A stretch of 64,000 nt of DNA from Oxalobacteraceae bacterium AB_14 (GCA_000381565.1 KB906724.1:1800801-1864800), one strand, 5' to 3'. Positions 25,186 to 36,106 are shown, counted from the stretch's first letter. The notes: generated by a model not told the origin, from the sequence alone. Numbers and translations are program-made.

Positions 25186-26814
25186 ATGAGACGCTGGAAC
25201 GGTTGGGGTGACGATACGATAGAGTTTGCGCTGAGCGAGGATGCGCTGGGCTTTCTGGTGCAGCGTGTCGGCGCCGGCAGGCCGGTGGCGGATGCGGCGT
25301 TCGCGCAGGCTTGTGCGCGCATCGCGCCATCGCGGCTGCCGCCGCATGCGTTGACCGATGGGTTGATCGATGGGTTGATCGATGGGTTGATCGATACCTC
25401 GGCCGAGGTCCGCTTGCGCAATGCGCTGGGCCAGAGCCTGCCGGACTGGCTGCGCCTGCGCTATGGCGTGATCGAGACGGCGCCGGACGGCGTGGCCTAT
25501 CCGGAGAGCGCGGAGCAGGTGCGGGCGCTGATCGACTATGCGCAGCAGTTCGGCGTGGCGCTGATACCGCAGGGCGGCGGCACCAGCGTGGCCGGGCACT
25601 TGACCGCGCCGGCCGGCGCGCGGCCGGTGCTGGCGGTGAACCTGACGCGCCTGCGGCAGATGTATTTCCTGGATACGGAATCGCAGCTGGCGACCTTCGG
25701 CGCCGGCGTGTTCGGCCCGGACCTGGAGGCGCAGTTGCGCGCACGCGGCTACACGCTGGGCCACTTCCCGCAATCGTTCGAGTATTCGACGCTGGGCGGC
25801 TGGGTGGTGACGCGGTCGTCCGGCCAGCAGTCGCTGCGCTACGGCCGCATCGAGCAGATGTTCAAGGGCGGCAAGGTGGAGACGCCATCCGGTACGCTGG
25901 ACATTCCAACCTTCCCGGCATCGGCGGCGGGGACGGATCTGCGCGAGATGGTGCTCGGTTCCGAGGGACGCCTGGGTATCCTGACCGAGGCCACGGTGCG
26001 CGTGACGCCGTTGCCGGAGTACGAGGCCTTCCATGCGGTGTTCTTCCCGAACTGGGAGGCGGCGGAATCGGCGGTGCGGCAGGTGGTGCAGGCGGGGTTG
26101 TCGCTGTCGATGTTGCGCCTGTCGAATCCCCTGGAGACGACCACCATGCTGGCGCTGGCCGGCCACAAGAAGCTGATCGGCGCGCTGGAAGGCTATTTGT
26201 CATGGCGCAGCTGCAAGGACGGCAAGTGCATGCTGATGATAGGCGTCAGCGGCCGCAAGGCCGCGGCCAAGGCGTCGCTGAGCGATGCGCTGGCGCTGAC
26301 GGCGACGCACGGCGGCGTGCACATCGGCCGCAAGATGGGCGACAAGTGGAAGCAGAACCGCTTCCGCAACGTCTACCTGCGCAACGCGGCCTGGCAGCAC
26401 GGCTATGCGATCGATACGGTGGAGACGGCGGTGGACTGGCCGCGGGTGGGCACGATGATGCGGGCGCTGGAAGCGGCTGCCACCGGAGCGCTGGCGCAAC
26501 ATGGCGAGAAGGTGCATGCCTACACGCACTTGTCGCATCTGTATGCGCAGGGGGCGAGCGTCTATTCGACCTTTGTGTACCGGCTGGCAGGCGACTATGA
26601 GCAGGACCTGGCGCGCTGGCGCACGCTCAAGCATGCGGTCAGCATGGCGATCGTGGAGAACGGCGGCACCATCAGCCACCAGCATGGCGTCGGTAGCGAT
26701 CATGCGCCGTATCTGGTGGCGGAGAAGGGCGAGTTGGGCCTGTCGGCGATGCGTGCCTTGTTCGCGCACTTCGATCCACAGCAGATCATGAATCCAGGGA
26801 AGCTGCTGCCATGA
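25186..26814 (+). CDS. FAD-linked oxidase, alkyl-DHAP synthase-like
   Basis: A 542-residue flavoprotein of the PCMH/VAO type. The FAD-binding half holds VAYPESAEQVRALIDYA, IPQGGGTSVAGH and EYSTLGGWVVTRSSGQQS; the C-terminal half ends with SHQHGVGSDH and QQIMNPGKLLP, features shared with alkyldihydroxyacetonephosphate synthase and D-lactate dehydrogenases. The unusual TDGLIDGLIDGLIDT stretch near residue 60 comes from a 12-base tandem repeat. It overlaps glpD by four bases (ATGA), so flavoprotein and glycerol-phosphate dehydrogenase are coupled. The substrate is probably a glycerol ether or hydroxy acid; this is inference. Confidence 0.8.
   Translation: MRRWNGWGDDTIEFALSEDALGFLVQRVGAGRPVADAAFAQACARIAPSRLPPHALTDGLIDGLIDGLIDTSAEVRLRNALGQSLPDWLRLRYGVIETAPDGVAYPESAEQVRALIDYAQQFGVALIPQGGGTSVAGHLTAPAGARPVLAVNLTRLRQMYFLDTESQLATFGAGVFGPDLEAQLRARGYTLGHFPQSFEYSTLGGWVVTRSSGQQSLRYGRIEQMFKGGKVETPSGTLDIPTFPASAAGTDLREMVLGSEGRLGILTEATVRVTPLPEYEAFHAVFFPNWEAAESAVRQVVQAGLSLSMLRLSNPLETTTMLALAGHKKLIGALEGYLSWRSCKDGKCMLMIGVSGRKAAAKASLSDALALTATHGGVHIGRKMGDKWKQNRFRNVYLRNAAWQHGYAIDTVETAVDWPRVGTMMRALEAAATGALAQHGEKVHAYTHLSHLYAQGASVYSTFVYRLAGDYEQDLARWRTLKHAVSMAIVENGGTISHQHGVGSDHAPYLVAEKGELGLSAMRALFAHFDPQQIMNPGKLLP
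25357..25392 (+). repeat. Three tandem copies of a 12-base repeat inside the FAD oxidase gene
   Basis: GATGGGTTGATC occurs three times in perfect tandem, giving DGLI three times in the protein. The unit is a multiple of three, so copy-number change keeps the frame and only alters loop length. Confidence 0.95.
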
Positions 26815-28421
26815 CGGCGCTGTGGCGCAGTGGCGGGCGTTCCGGCTTGACGGAGGTGCTGGGGCGCGAATGGGATTTGATCGTGATCGGCGGCGGCATT
26901 ACCGGCGCCGGGATTTTGCTGGAGGCTTCGCGGCGCGGCCTGAAGGCGCTGCTGGTGGAGCAGCGGGATTTTGCCTGGGGCACGTCGAGCCGTTCGTCCA
27001 AGCTGGTGCACGGCGGCTTGCGGTATCTGAAGGAAGGCCAGTTTGGGCTGACCCGCGAGTCGGTGCATGAGCGGCAGCATTTGCTTCAGCAGGCGGCAGG
27101 GCTGGTGGAGCCGCAGAGTTTCGCGTTCGGCGAGTTCGAAGGCCGCAAGCCGGGCAAGCGCATGTTCCTGCTTGGGCTGGCGATCTATGACCGCATGGCG
27201 GGGCAGAAGACGCGCCACTATTTCGGCCGCGACGAGTTCGAGGCGCTGGCGCCAAACGTCTCCACCAAGGGGCTGAAGGGCGGCATGGTCTACACCGACG
27301 CCAAGACCGACGATGCGCGGCTGGTCATGCGCGTGCTGCAGGAGGCGCAGCAGCACGGCGGCGTGGCGGTCAATTACTTGGCGGTGGAATCGCTGCTGCG
27401 GGCCGATGGCGGCGTGCGCGGCGTGTGCGGGACACGGCTGCGCGATGGGCTGAGCGGCGCGCAGCATGAGGTGCGCGCGCGGCTGGTCATCAGCGCGACC
27501 GGCGCGTGGGCGGACGGCTTGCGCTTGCAGGGCGATGCGGCGGCGCGCGGCGCCAAGCCGCGCTTGCGGCCCTTGCGCGGCAGCCATCTGGTGCTGCCGG
27601 CCTGGCGCCTGCCGCTGGCGCAGGCGATCAGTTTGATGCATCCGCAGGACGGCAGGCCGGTGTTCGCCTTTCCGTGGGAGGGCGTGACGCTGGTGGGCAC
27701 GACCGATGTCGACCACAGGGGCGACCTGTCGCACGAGGCGGCGATCACGCGCGCCGAAGTCGATTACCTGATGGCGGCCCTGCACGACCAGTTCCCGCAG
27801 TTGGATTTGCAGGAGCGCGACGTGATCGCCAGCTATGCGGGTGTGCGTCCCGTGATCGACAGCGGCAAGGCCGATCCGTCGAAGGAAGGGCGCGACCATG
27901 CGCTGTGGCTGGAGGATGGGCTGTTGACGGTCACCGGCGGCAAGCTGACCACGTTCCGCGTGATCGCGCTCGATGCGCTCAAGCTGGCGGCCACCTTGCT
28001 GCCGGACTGGCGCGACAAGCTGGAGCCGCAACCGGTCTTCGGCAATGGCCCGAAGACCCGTTTGGGCTACCAGCGCCACCTGCCGGCGGGCCAGGCGCTG
28101 CGGCTGCAAGGGCGTTACGGCGCGCTGGCGCCGGAGCTGATCGCGGCGGCGCAAGCGGGCGAACTTGCGCTGATCGCCGGCACGGAGACCATCTGGGCGC
28201 AGCTGCGCTGGGCGGCCCGCTGCGAGTCGGTGCAGAAGCTGGAGGACCTGCTGCTGCGCCGCAGCCGCATCGGCATCCAGCTGCGCGGCGGCGGCGTCGA
28301 GATCCTCGATCGCATACGCGCCATCTGCCAGCCGGAATTGGGCTGGAGCGACCAGCGCTGGAATGTCGAGCAGGCTGCCTATCTGGCATTATGGAATACC
28401 CACTACAGTTTGCCCGCATAA
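26811..28421 (+). CDS. glpD: FAD-dependent glycerol-3-phosphate dehydrogenase
   Basis: A 536-residue GlpD/GlpA-family enzyme that oxidises glycerol 3-phosphate to dihydroxyacetone phosphate at the membrane. The dinucleotide fold IGGGITGAGILLEASRRG is followed by the family signature DFAWGTSSRSSKLVHGGLRYL; later come GVTLVGTTDVDH, YAGVRPV and TGGKLTTFR. The C-terminal helical domain is complete. The ATG overlaps the upstream stop. Within this operon it may act on glycerol phosphate released by its partners and need not be the cell's main GlpD. Confidence 0.9.
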   Translation: MTALWRSGGRSGLTEVLGREWDLIVIGGGITGAGILLEASRRGLKALLVEQRDFAWGTSSRSSKLVHGGLRYLKEGQFGLTRESVHERQHLLQQAAGLVEPQSFAFGEFEGRKPGKRMFLLGLAIYDRMAGQKTRHYFGRDEFEALAPNVSTKGLKGGMVYTDAKTDDARLVMRVLQEAQQHGGVAVNYLAVESLLRADGGVRGVCGTRLRDGLSGAQHEVRARLVISATGAWADGLRLQGDAAARGAKPRLRPLRGSHLVLPAWRLPLAQAISLMHPQDGRPVFAFPWEGVTLVGTTDVDHRGDLSHEAAITRAEVDYLMAALHDQFPQLDLQERDVIASYAGVRPVIDSGKADPSKEGRDHALWLEDGLLTVTGGKLTTFRVIALDALKLAATLLPDWRDKLEPQPVFGNGPKTRLGYQRHLPAGQALRLQGRYGALAPELIAAAQAGELALIAGTETIWAQLRWAARCESVQKLEDLLLRRSRIGIQLRGGGVEILDRIRAICQPELGWSDQRWNVEQAAYLALWNTHYSLPA

Positions 28422-28452
28422 GTACGGGCACTCACCAAGAGACTAGAGCGAC

Positions 28453-30015
28453 ATGGCCGATCAATACCTTCTTTCCATCGACAACGGCACGCAGAGTGTG
28501 CGCGCGCTGCTGTTCGATTTGGACGGCAACCTGGCCGCCAAGGCGCAGGTGCATTTGCAGGCTTACTTTTCCGATCTTCCCGGCTGGGCGGAGCATGACG
28601 CCGACGGCTACTGGAGGGCGGTCGGCCAGGCGTGCCAGCAGCTGTGGGCTTCGACCGATATTCCGTGTTCGGCCGTCAAGGGCGTGGCGGTGACGACGCA
28701 GCGCGGCACGGTGGTCAACCTGGACCACGACGGCAAGGTGCTGCGGCCGGCGATCACGTGGCTGGACCAGCGCCGCGTGGGCAAGCAGAAGCCGCTGAGC
28801 TTCCTGTGGCGCACCGCGTTCAAGCTGGCGCGCGTTTCCGGCACCATCGAGTATTTCCGCCGCGAGGCCGAGATCAACTGGATCGCCGAGCACCAGCCGG
28901 AGATATGGGCCAAGACCGACAAGTACCTGCTGCTGTCGGGCTTCCTCAATTTCCGCCTGTGCGGGCGGCATGTCGATTCGGTCGGCTCGCAGGTGGCGTA
29001 TCTGCCGTTCGACTACAAGCGCCACAAGTGGGCCGGCGCGCGCGACTGGAAATGGGAGGCGCTGGCCATCAAGCCGGAGATGCTGCCGGAGCTGGTGGCG
29101 CCGGGCACGGTGATCGGCGCGATCACCGCCGCCGCCGCCGAGGCGACCGGCATCCCGCAAGGCACACCGCTGGTGGCCGCCGCCGCCGACAAGGCCTGCG
29201 AAGTGATCGGCGCCGGCGCGCTGGAACCGCATATCGCCTGCCTGAGCTATGGCACCACGGCGACCATCAACACCACGACAAAAAAATACGTCGAAGTCAC
29301 GCCGTTGATACCGCCTTATCCGGCGGCCATCCCCGGCGCCTACAGCACGGAGGTGCAGATCTTCCGCGGCTACTGGATGGTGAACTGGTTCAAGGAGCAG
29401 TTCGGGCACTTCGAACGGATGGCCGGCGCGGAGCAGGGCAGGTCGCCGGAGGCGATGTTCGACCTGCTGGTGAACGAGGTGCCGCCCGGTTCGATGGGGC
29501 TGATGCTGCAGCCATACTGGAGCCCCGGCATCAAGACGCCGGGCCCGGAGGCCAAGGGGGCGATGATCGGGTTCGGCGACGTCCACACGCGCGCCCATAT
29601 GTACCGGGCGATCCTTGAAGGACTGGCCTACGCGCTGCGCGAGGGGAAGGAAAGGATCGAGAAGCGCGGCGGCGTGCCGGTGACGGAGTTGCGGGTGGCC
29701 GGCGGCGGCTCGCAGAGCGATGCGGCGATGCAGCTGACGGCCGATATCTTCGGCTTGCCGGCGGCGCGCGCGCATGTCTACGAGACGTCGGGACTGGGCG
29801 CGGCCATCGCGGTGGCGGCGGGACTGGGGCTGCACAGGGACTTCGACAGCGCGACGCACGCGATGACGCGGCCGGGGCGGGTGTTCCATCCGATCGAGGC
29901 GAACCGGCAGATCTACGACAAGCTGTACCGGCGCGTGTACCTGAACATGTACAAGCAACTGCAACCGATGTACCAGGAGATCGCCGACATCACCGGCTAT
30001 CCGGAACAGCTGTGA
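28453..30015 (+). CDS. FGGY-family carbohydrate/glycerol kinase
   Basis: A 520-residue sugar-kinase fold (ASKHA). SIDNGTQSVRALLFD is the first phosphate-binding loop, ADKACEVIGAG contains the expected catalytic aspartate, SYGTTATINTT the second phosphate site and VAGGGSQSDAAMQLTADIFG the FGGY signature. It differs from canonical GlpK in the substrate loops, so glycerol, a glyceryl derivative or a pentulose are all possible. It is the third gene of the operon, 31 bases after glpD. Confidence 0.85.
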   Translation: MADQYLLSIDNGTQSVRALLFDLDGNLAAKAQVHLQAYFSDLPGWAEHDADGYWRAVGQACQQLWASTDIPCSAVKGVAVTTQRGTVVNLDHDGKVLRPAITWLDQRRVGKQKPLSFLWRTAFKLARVSGTIEYFRREAEINWIAEHQPEIWAKTDKYLLLSGFLNFRLCGRHVDSVGSQVAYLPFDYKRHKWAGARDWKWEALAIKPEMLPELVAPGTVIGAITAAAAEATGIPQGTPLVAAAADKACEVIGAGALEPHIACLSYGTTATINTTTKKYVEVTPLIPPYPAAIPGAYSTEVQIFRGYWMVNWFKEQFGHFERMAGAEQGRSPEAMFDLLVNEVPPGSMGLMLQPYWSPGIKTPGPEAKGAMIGFGDVHTRAHMYRAILEGLAYALREGKERIEKRGGVPVTELRVAGGGSQSDAAMQLTADIFGLPAARAHVYETSGLGAAIAVAAGLGLHRDFDSATHAMTRPGRVFHPIEANRQIYDKLYRRVYLNMYKQLQPMYQEIADITGYPEQL

Positions 30016-30166
30016 CGGCACGCTGCGTCAGCGCGTCGCATCTTCCGCAGGCCGCGCAGCTGGCGACGCTCTACGCGGGCAAATGCGGCGAGGTGCACTA
30101 CAAGCTCGCCGTCTCGCAGGAGAATCACACGGTCGCGTTCAGCGCCGACGATCCTGGCCGCGCGGC

Positions 30167-30709
30167 TCAAGCCGGCGCCGCTCCACCCGTGAGCTGGTAC
30201 AGCCTGGTCGTGGTGTTCCAGTTGCGCGTGGTGGCGCGCAGTTTCAGGATGCGCTCAAAATAGTTGTTGTTCAGTTTGGTTTTGCCGTAGCCGTTGGGGC
30301 AGTGGACGTAGACCACTCTTGCCCCGACGGCGAATTCATCGGGAAGGAAGCCGGCGCCCGCCGCCGGCGTGGCGGCCGGGGCGGTCTTGATGAAGGTGAA
30401 ATACAGGTTAGCCGTATCGTGCGCCCGCCACGCGGCGGGCAGGGCCTGGAGCACCGCCAGGATGTCCGGCGCCGTGCGGGCCAGCACATCGACGTCGGCG
30501 TAGCCGAACTCGCTGCAGATGGCGCGCTCCAGCGTCGCTTCCAGTTCTGCTGCGGCCAGATCGGTATCGAGGACGATATTGCCGCTCTGCAGATAGCTTT
30601 CGACTTCGGCAAAGCCGAGCGACTGGCACAGGCTGACGAGCTCCTTCATCGCCAGCTTGCGCTGGCCGCTGACGTTGATTCCCCTCAGCATACAAGCGTA
30701 ACGCGTCAT
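30167..30709 (-). CDS. DUF1697-family protein
   Basis: A 180-residue protein beginning TRYACMLRGINVSGQRKLAMKEL and containing VESYLQSGNIVLDT and KLNNNYFERIL, the conserved blocks of DUF1697. The function of the family is unknown. It is a single cytosolic domain. The 3' end reaches into a 150-base stretch after the kinase gene that holds only a short uninformative frame. Confidence 0.82.
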   Translation of the reverse strand: MTRYACMLRGINVSGQRKLAMKELVSLCQSLGFAEVESYLQSGNIVLDTDLAAAELEATLERAICSEFGYADVDVLARTAPDILAVLQALPAAWRAHDTANLYFTFIKTAPAATPAAGAGFLPDEFAVGARVVYVHCPNGYGKTKLNNNYFERILKLRATTRNWNTTTRLYQLTGGAAPA

Positions 30710-30792
30710 TTAACACTTCCTCGTTGAGTTGCCTGGTTGCGGGGCCTGGCCCGGTCCGGCGAGCAGTGTAGCAAACATGGGCGCGGGCCGGG

Positions 30793-31035
30793 AGCATTAT
30801 CCAGGCGTTACAAGCTGCCCCGCAACTCCAGCCCGATCATGCCACGTTGCGGTCGCAGTCGGTGGTGGTGACCTTCGCCGCGGTGGCGCTGGGCACGGTC
30901 GGCGCCGGGGCGCTGTTCCAGGGCCTGGGCGGCTGGGGCGTGATCCTGTTTTCGCTGCTGGCGCTGGCGCTGGCGGGCAGCGTGCCGCTCGGGCTCAAGG
31001 CTTTGCGTGCACGCTCGCTACTATCGCCGCCCTAA
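30793..31035 (+). pseudogene. Remnant of an MFS transporter C-terminus
   Basis: An 80-codon open frame reads ATLRSQSVVVTFAAVALGTVGAG and FQGLGGWGVILFSLLALALAGSVPLGL, two hydrophobic helices like the last two of an MFS transporter, with no recognisable gene upstream. It fills the 322-base gap between the DUF1697 gene and the large repeat protein, overlapping the latter's stop. Most likely a decayed fragment. No other feature is visible in this gap. Confidence 0.4.
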
Positions 31036-34000
31036 ATGCAAGGCGTGTAGGCGAAACCCTGGCCGATCACCGGCGCCAGCGCCGCCTGGTTTTCCGCGCT
31101 CTCGCTGAAGCCGTACAGCACGGCGGCCCGTTCGACGCCGTGGTTCAAGCCGTCTATCCAGAAATCGAACCCCCCTGGATCGGGCGCGCGGTGCAGGACG
31201 TTGTGGTACAGCGTGGTGAGGAAATCGTGATCGCTGAGGTTGTCGCCGTACCGTTGATTGAACTCTGCGCTGGTGAGGAAATTCTGCGCCACTTCCTTCA
31301 GCGCGACGCCCTTGTCCAGCACATTGATCCAGAAGCCGATGCCGCCCTGGTCCGGCGCGCGGTCGAACGCGGCCTGATACAGGCGGTAGGCTTGCCCGCC
31401 GTGGCCGTGGCCGTCGACGTCGAGCGCCAGCGCATGGTTCGGGAACACCAGCCGCTCGACCCCGGTCAGCGTGTCGCCGCCGGCGGCGCCGTGCTGGGAT
31501 ACGGTGGCCTGGCCCTGTTGCAGCGTGACGTCCAGCGCGCCCTTGCTGTCGTCGTAGAACACGGTGTCGATGCCGGCGCCGCCATCGATCTGCTGGCCGC
31601 TGGCGCTGCCGACGAGGAAGTCGTTGCCGCCGCTGCCGGCGGTGGCGGCGGCCACGGTGGTGAAGGTATAGCTGGCGTGGCCGGCGTATTGGTTGCCGTT
31701 CAGGTCCAGCACGCTGCCCCGCGGCAGCGCCAGCGTGTAGGTGGCGCCGGGATGCAGATTGACTTGCGGGTCGAGCTGCAGTGCCGCGCCGATGGCGCGG
31801 AACGGCGTGGCGCCGCCGGCTGCCGTGACGGCCACGCCGTGGTCGTCGGTCAGTGTCAGGCCCGCGCCGGCGGTGATCGCTTCGTTGAACGTCAGCGTCA
31901 GCTGGGGGGAGAGCGCGACGCCGGTCGCGCCGCTGACGATGGACGAGGTGGTCAGCAGCGGGGCGGTGACGTCGTTCGCTCCGAAGGTGGCCTTGATTTC
32001 ATAGGCGGCCGGCCGCGGCCCGCCGTCCGCCCCGCTCAGTGTGAGGTAGTAGTCGCCGGCGGCGCCGGTGGCGTAGCGCGCCACGGTATGGCCGGCGTAG
32101 CTGCTCTGGCTGATCGCTGATATGGCGCCAATGCCGCCGTTGACGGTGTACGCGTCGAATTTTACCGCATCGGGGGATGCATCCAGGGCCACAGTGAGGA
32201 CGCCGCTCTCGGCCAGGTGCACCTTGAATGTGTCGTGCTCGAAGAAAGTGCTATCGATCTGGCTCTTCACCGACTGGCCGAGGGGCAGCACGCTGGCATA
32301 TTGCCACTGGCCGCTGATGTCGTCGCCGGCATGTCCCACTGTTGCTTGCAGGGTATAGCTGGCCGGCGCGGGCGCGGCGCCGGCATTGACGACCTTGACG
32401 TAGTAGTCGCCATAGGCGCCGGACACAAACCCCATGTGGCGTCCTTGCGGGTCGCTGTTGCTGCCGAAGGCGCTCAGCGCCTTGCCGGCGCTGTCGACGA
32501 TTTGCAGCGTCGGGCCGACGGCGGGCTGGGCGGCGGCGTCGCTCAGCTGTGGCGAGCTGAGAACGACCGAGAACGACTCGTCCGCATGCAGCGTGATTTT
32601 GAATATGTCGGTGGCGCCGGCCGATGCCAGCGTACTTTTCACCAGTTGGCCGTAGGTGAGCGTGCCGGCACGGCTGTAGTCGTTGCCTGGGTCCGGGGCG
32701 ACGACCGCCTCGCTCAAGTGCAGCTGGTAGACGCTGCCTTTGGCTGCGCTGGCCGATGCCACTTCGAGATAGTAGGTGCCGCTGGTGGTGGGGGTGTACT
32801 GCGGTAGCTTGGTGTGTGGCGGCGGGCCGTCGAAGTTCATGGCGAAGTTGTTGGCAAGCTCGGCGCCGGACGCGCTCAACAAGCGCAGTTGGGTGCCGCT
32901 GTCGGCTTCGAGGTCGACCACATAGGCGGTGCCGGCTTGCAGCGCCACCGCTATCCAGTCGCGGTCGCCGCCGCCCTGGCCCAGCATGCCCTTGATGGCG
33001 CCGCCCACCGCCAGTACGCCGGCGGTGCTGGTGTTGGCGCTGTAGTCGTCGTCGGCGTCCAGGCTGGTCTTGATCGAATAGCTGCTGTTGGCCGGCGTGT
33101 CGGTCGCGGACGAGTACGCGGCGCTCGCCGCCAGGTAGTAAGCACCGCTGGTGGTTGGCGTCATGCCGAACGAGATGGCGCCGCCGCTGCCTTGGTGGAC
33201 GACGGTGCCGTCCGCTGAATACAGGGCCACCCGCACGCTTGTCGGGGTATCGGAAGGCGCTTCGAACGCATAATTCAGACCGGCGCTCAGCTCCAGCTTG
33301 ACGATGTCGACATCGCGCGCCATTTGCAGCTTGCCGCTCATGGTGGCGCCGATGTGCAGCTGGTTGGCGGCGTCCCTGGTGTCGGCGTAGTCGTCCGCCG
33401 CGGCCTTGGCGCTGAGCGTGTAGCTGCGCGAGCCGGTCTGCGGCGTCGCGTTGTTGGCATCGCCGACGTCCAGCGTGTAGGTGCCGCTGGTCTTGGCTTT
33501 CAGCGCAAACGAGAAGACCTTGGCCGGGCTGCTGATGGCGCCGTAGTCGAAGGCGTTGTTGCCGGCAGGGTCGCGCAGCAGCAGGTTGGCCGAGTGGCCG
33601 CTGGCGACGACGCCAGTGTTTCGCATGGTCACGGTGTAGATCGTGCCGGCCACCATGTCCAGCGTGAACCGGTCGACGTCGCCCTCGTATTGCAGCGCGC
33701 CTTTGGCCGATGCGTCCGGCGTCAGGCTGCCAGGCTGGCTGCCGTTGCCGCTGTAGTCGTCGACCAGCGTGGTCGCGGTGGCGGTGTAGGCGCCGAAGCC
33801 GTGCGCCGTCACGGCGACGTAGTAGTCGGCAGCGGTGGCCGATTCGATCACGCCGGCGTTGATAGGAAGCAGCTTGCCGTCGGCGTCGTAGGCTTGCACG
33901 GAGCCGTCGCTTCGGTTGTCGTCGCCGATGGCCTTGATCTGGTAATGCTGGCCGGCTTCAGCGTGGAATTTGAACCAGTCGCTGTCGTCGGCGCGCTCGA

Positions 34001-34454
34001 ATACGCCGTGGCCCGGGACGCCGGTGCTGATGACGCCGGACGTCGCGGTGCTGGCCGGCAAATCGTCGGCGGCCGGATAGCCGGCCGACACGGTGTAACT
34101 TCCGCCGAGGTAGCCGGTGAGGCTGGCCTCCAGATAGTAGATCCCGCCGACCGTCGGCGTGAACTGCTGGAGCGGCGGCTGGGAATAGCTGGAGGAGCCC
34201 AGCGTCGTTTCCACCTTGCCGGCGCTGTTGTACAGGTAAAGCGAGGAATAGGAATAGTCCGCCAATGTTCCGGCGCCGTCCGCCTTGCCGGTGAGCTTGA
34301 AGACATAGGTGGCGCCGGCCTGGAGCGAGATTTTGAACCAATCCCGGTCGTATGTGACCGAGCCGTCGGCCGGGGCCTCGAAATTGCCGGCGGCGGAGCC
34401 GCCAACGGTCAGGACGCCGGTGGTGCTGGTGTTGGAGCTGTAGTCGTCGGTCAT
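31032..34454 (-). CDS. Large secreted repeat protein: PPC-like, Ig-like, RTX-like and DUF4214 regions
   Basis: A 1140-residue protein with no N-terminal signal peptide. It shows about seven PPC-like repeats of roughly 110-125 residues, each opening with a DDY-type motif and containing D-x-D-(W/R/I)-F-K before a beta-strand core. Then follow an Ig-like Big_5 segment (SPQLTLTFNEAITAG), an RTX-like calcium-binding stretch (GSGGNDFLVGSASGQ) and a C-terminal DUF4214 region with two copies of the RxPDxGGxxFWI motif. This composition suggests type I secretion to the surface. The start is uncertain: ATG 34454 lies directly after a C10 run and has no ribosome site; ATG 34487 lies before it. Confidence 0.75.
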   Translation of the reverse strand: MTDDYSSNTSTTGVLTVGGSAAGNFEAPADGSVTYDRDWFKISLQAGATYVFKLTGKADGAGTLADYSYSSLYLYNSAGKVETTLGSSSYSQPPLQQFTPTVGGIYYLEASLTGYLGGSYTVSAGYPAADDLPASTATSGVISTGVPGHGVFERADDSDWFKFHAEAGQHYQIKAIGDDNRSDGSVQAYDADGKLLPINAGVIESATAADYYVAVTAHGFGAYTATATTLVDDYSGNGSQPGSLTPDASAKGALQYEGDVDRFTLDMVAGTIYTVTMRNTGVVASGHSANLLLRDPAGNNAFDYGAISSPAKVFSFALKAKTSGTYTLDVGDANNATPQTGSRSYTLSAKAAADDYADTRDAANQLHIGATMSGKLQMARDVDIVKLELSAGLNYAFEAPSDTPTSVRVALYSADGTVVHQGSGGAISFGMTPTTSGAYYLAASAAYSSATDTPANSSYSIKTSLDADDDYSANTSTAGVLAVGGAIKGMLGQGGGDRDWIAVALQAGTAYVVDLEADSGTQLRLLSASGAELANNFAMNFDGPPPHTKLPQYTPTTSGTYYLEVASASAAKGSVYQLHLSEAVVAPDPGNDYSRAGTLTYGQLVKSTLASAGATDIFKITLHADESFSVVLSSPQLSDAAAQPAVGPTLQIVDSAGKALSAFGSNSDPQGRHMGFVSGAYGDYYVKVVNAGAAPAPASYTLQATVGHAGDDISGQWQYASVLPLGQSVKSQIDSTFFEHDTFKVHLAESGVLTVALDASPDAVKFDAYTVNGGIGAISAISQSSYAGHTVARYATGAAGDYYLTLSGADGGPRPAAYEIKATFGANDVTAPLLTTSSIVSGATGVALSPQLTLTFNEAITAGAGLTLTDDHGVAVTAAGGATPFRAIGAALQLDPQVNLHPGATYTLALPRGSVLDLNGNQYAGHASYTFTTVAAATAGSGGNDFLVGSASGQQIDGGAGIDTVFYDDSKGALDVTLQQGQATVSQHGAAGGDTLTGVERLVFPNHALALDVDGHGHGGQAYRLYQAAFDRAPDQGGIGFWINVLDKGVALKEVAQNFLTSAEFNQRYGDNLSDHDFLTTLYHNVLHRAPDPGGFDFWIDGLNHGVERAAVLYGFSESAENQAALAPVIGQGFAYTPCI

Positions 34455-34456
34455 GC

Positions 34457-34466
34457 GGGGGGGGGG
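34457..34466. repeat. G10 homopolymer at the 5' end of the secreted repeat protein gene
   Basis: Ten consecutive G (C10 on the coding strand) separate the two candidate start codons at 34487 and 34454. If translation begins at 34487, slippage of this tract would change the frame, as in phase-variable surface genes. Confidence 0.9.
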
Positions 34467-34538
34467 CGGAAGGGGGCGGGCCCGCATTGTAACAACATTT
34501 CCACCCGGAAAAACTATCCGATTCTCACGCGCCGCCTG

Positions 34539-35903
<1,365 letters not shown>

Positions 35904-36106
35904 AGGCTGGCCTGATCTGAAAGTGACTATCCGTTCAAATCATAACGCTTCAGCTCGGCTCCGGGTGAAAAACAATCCCTGGGAATTTGAGGATTTCTTC
36001 GGAAGTGACGGCGATGCCACACCAGCATGGGACTGGCTTGCTGATTGTTGATGGGATGTTACTGCTTTGCCCGGTTTTCGTTACTTTTGGTGATAAAGCT
36101 GGCGGG

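Noticed and set aside
30012..30263. 83-codon frame after the kinase gene
   Set aside because: It begins with a GTG overlapping the kinase stop, shows no known motif, and overlaps the 3' end of the DUF1697 gene on the other strand.
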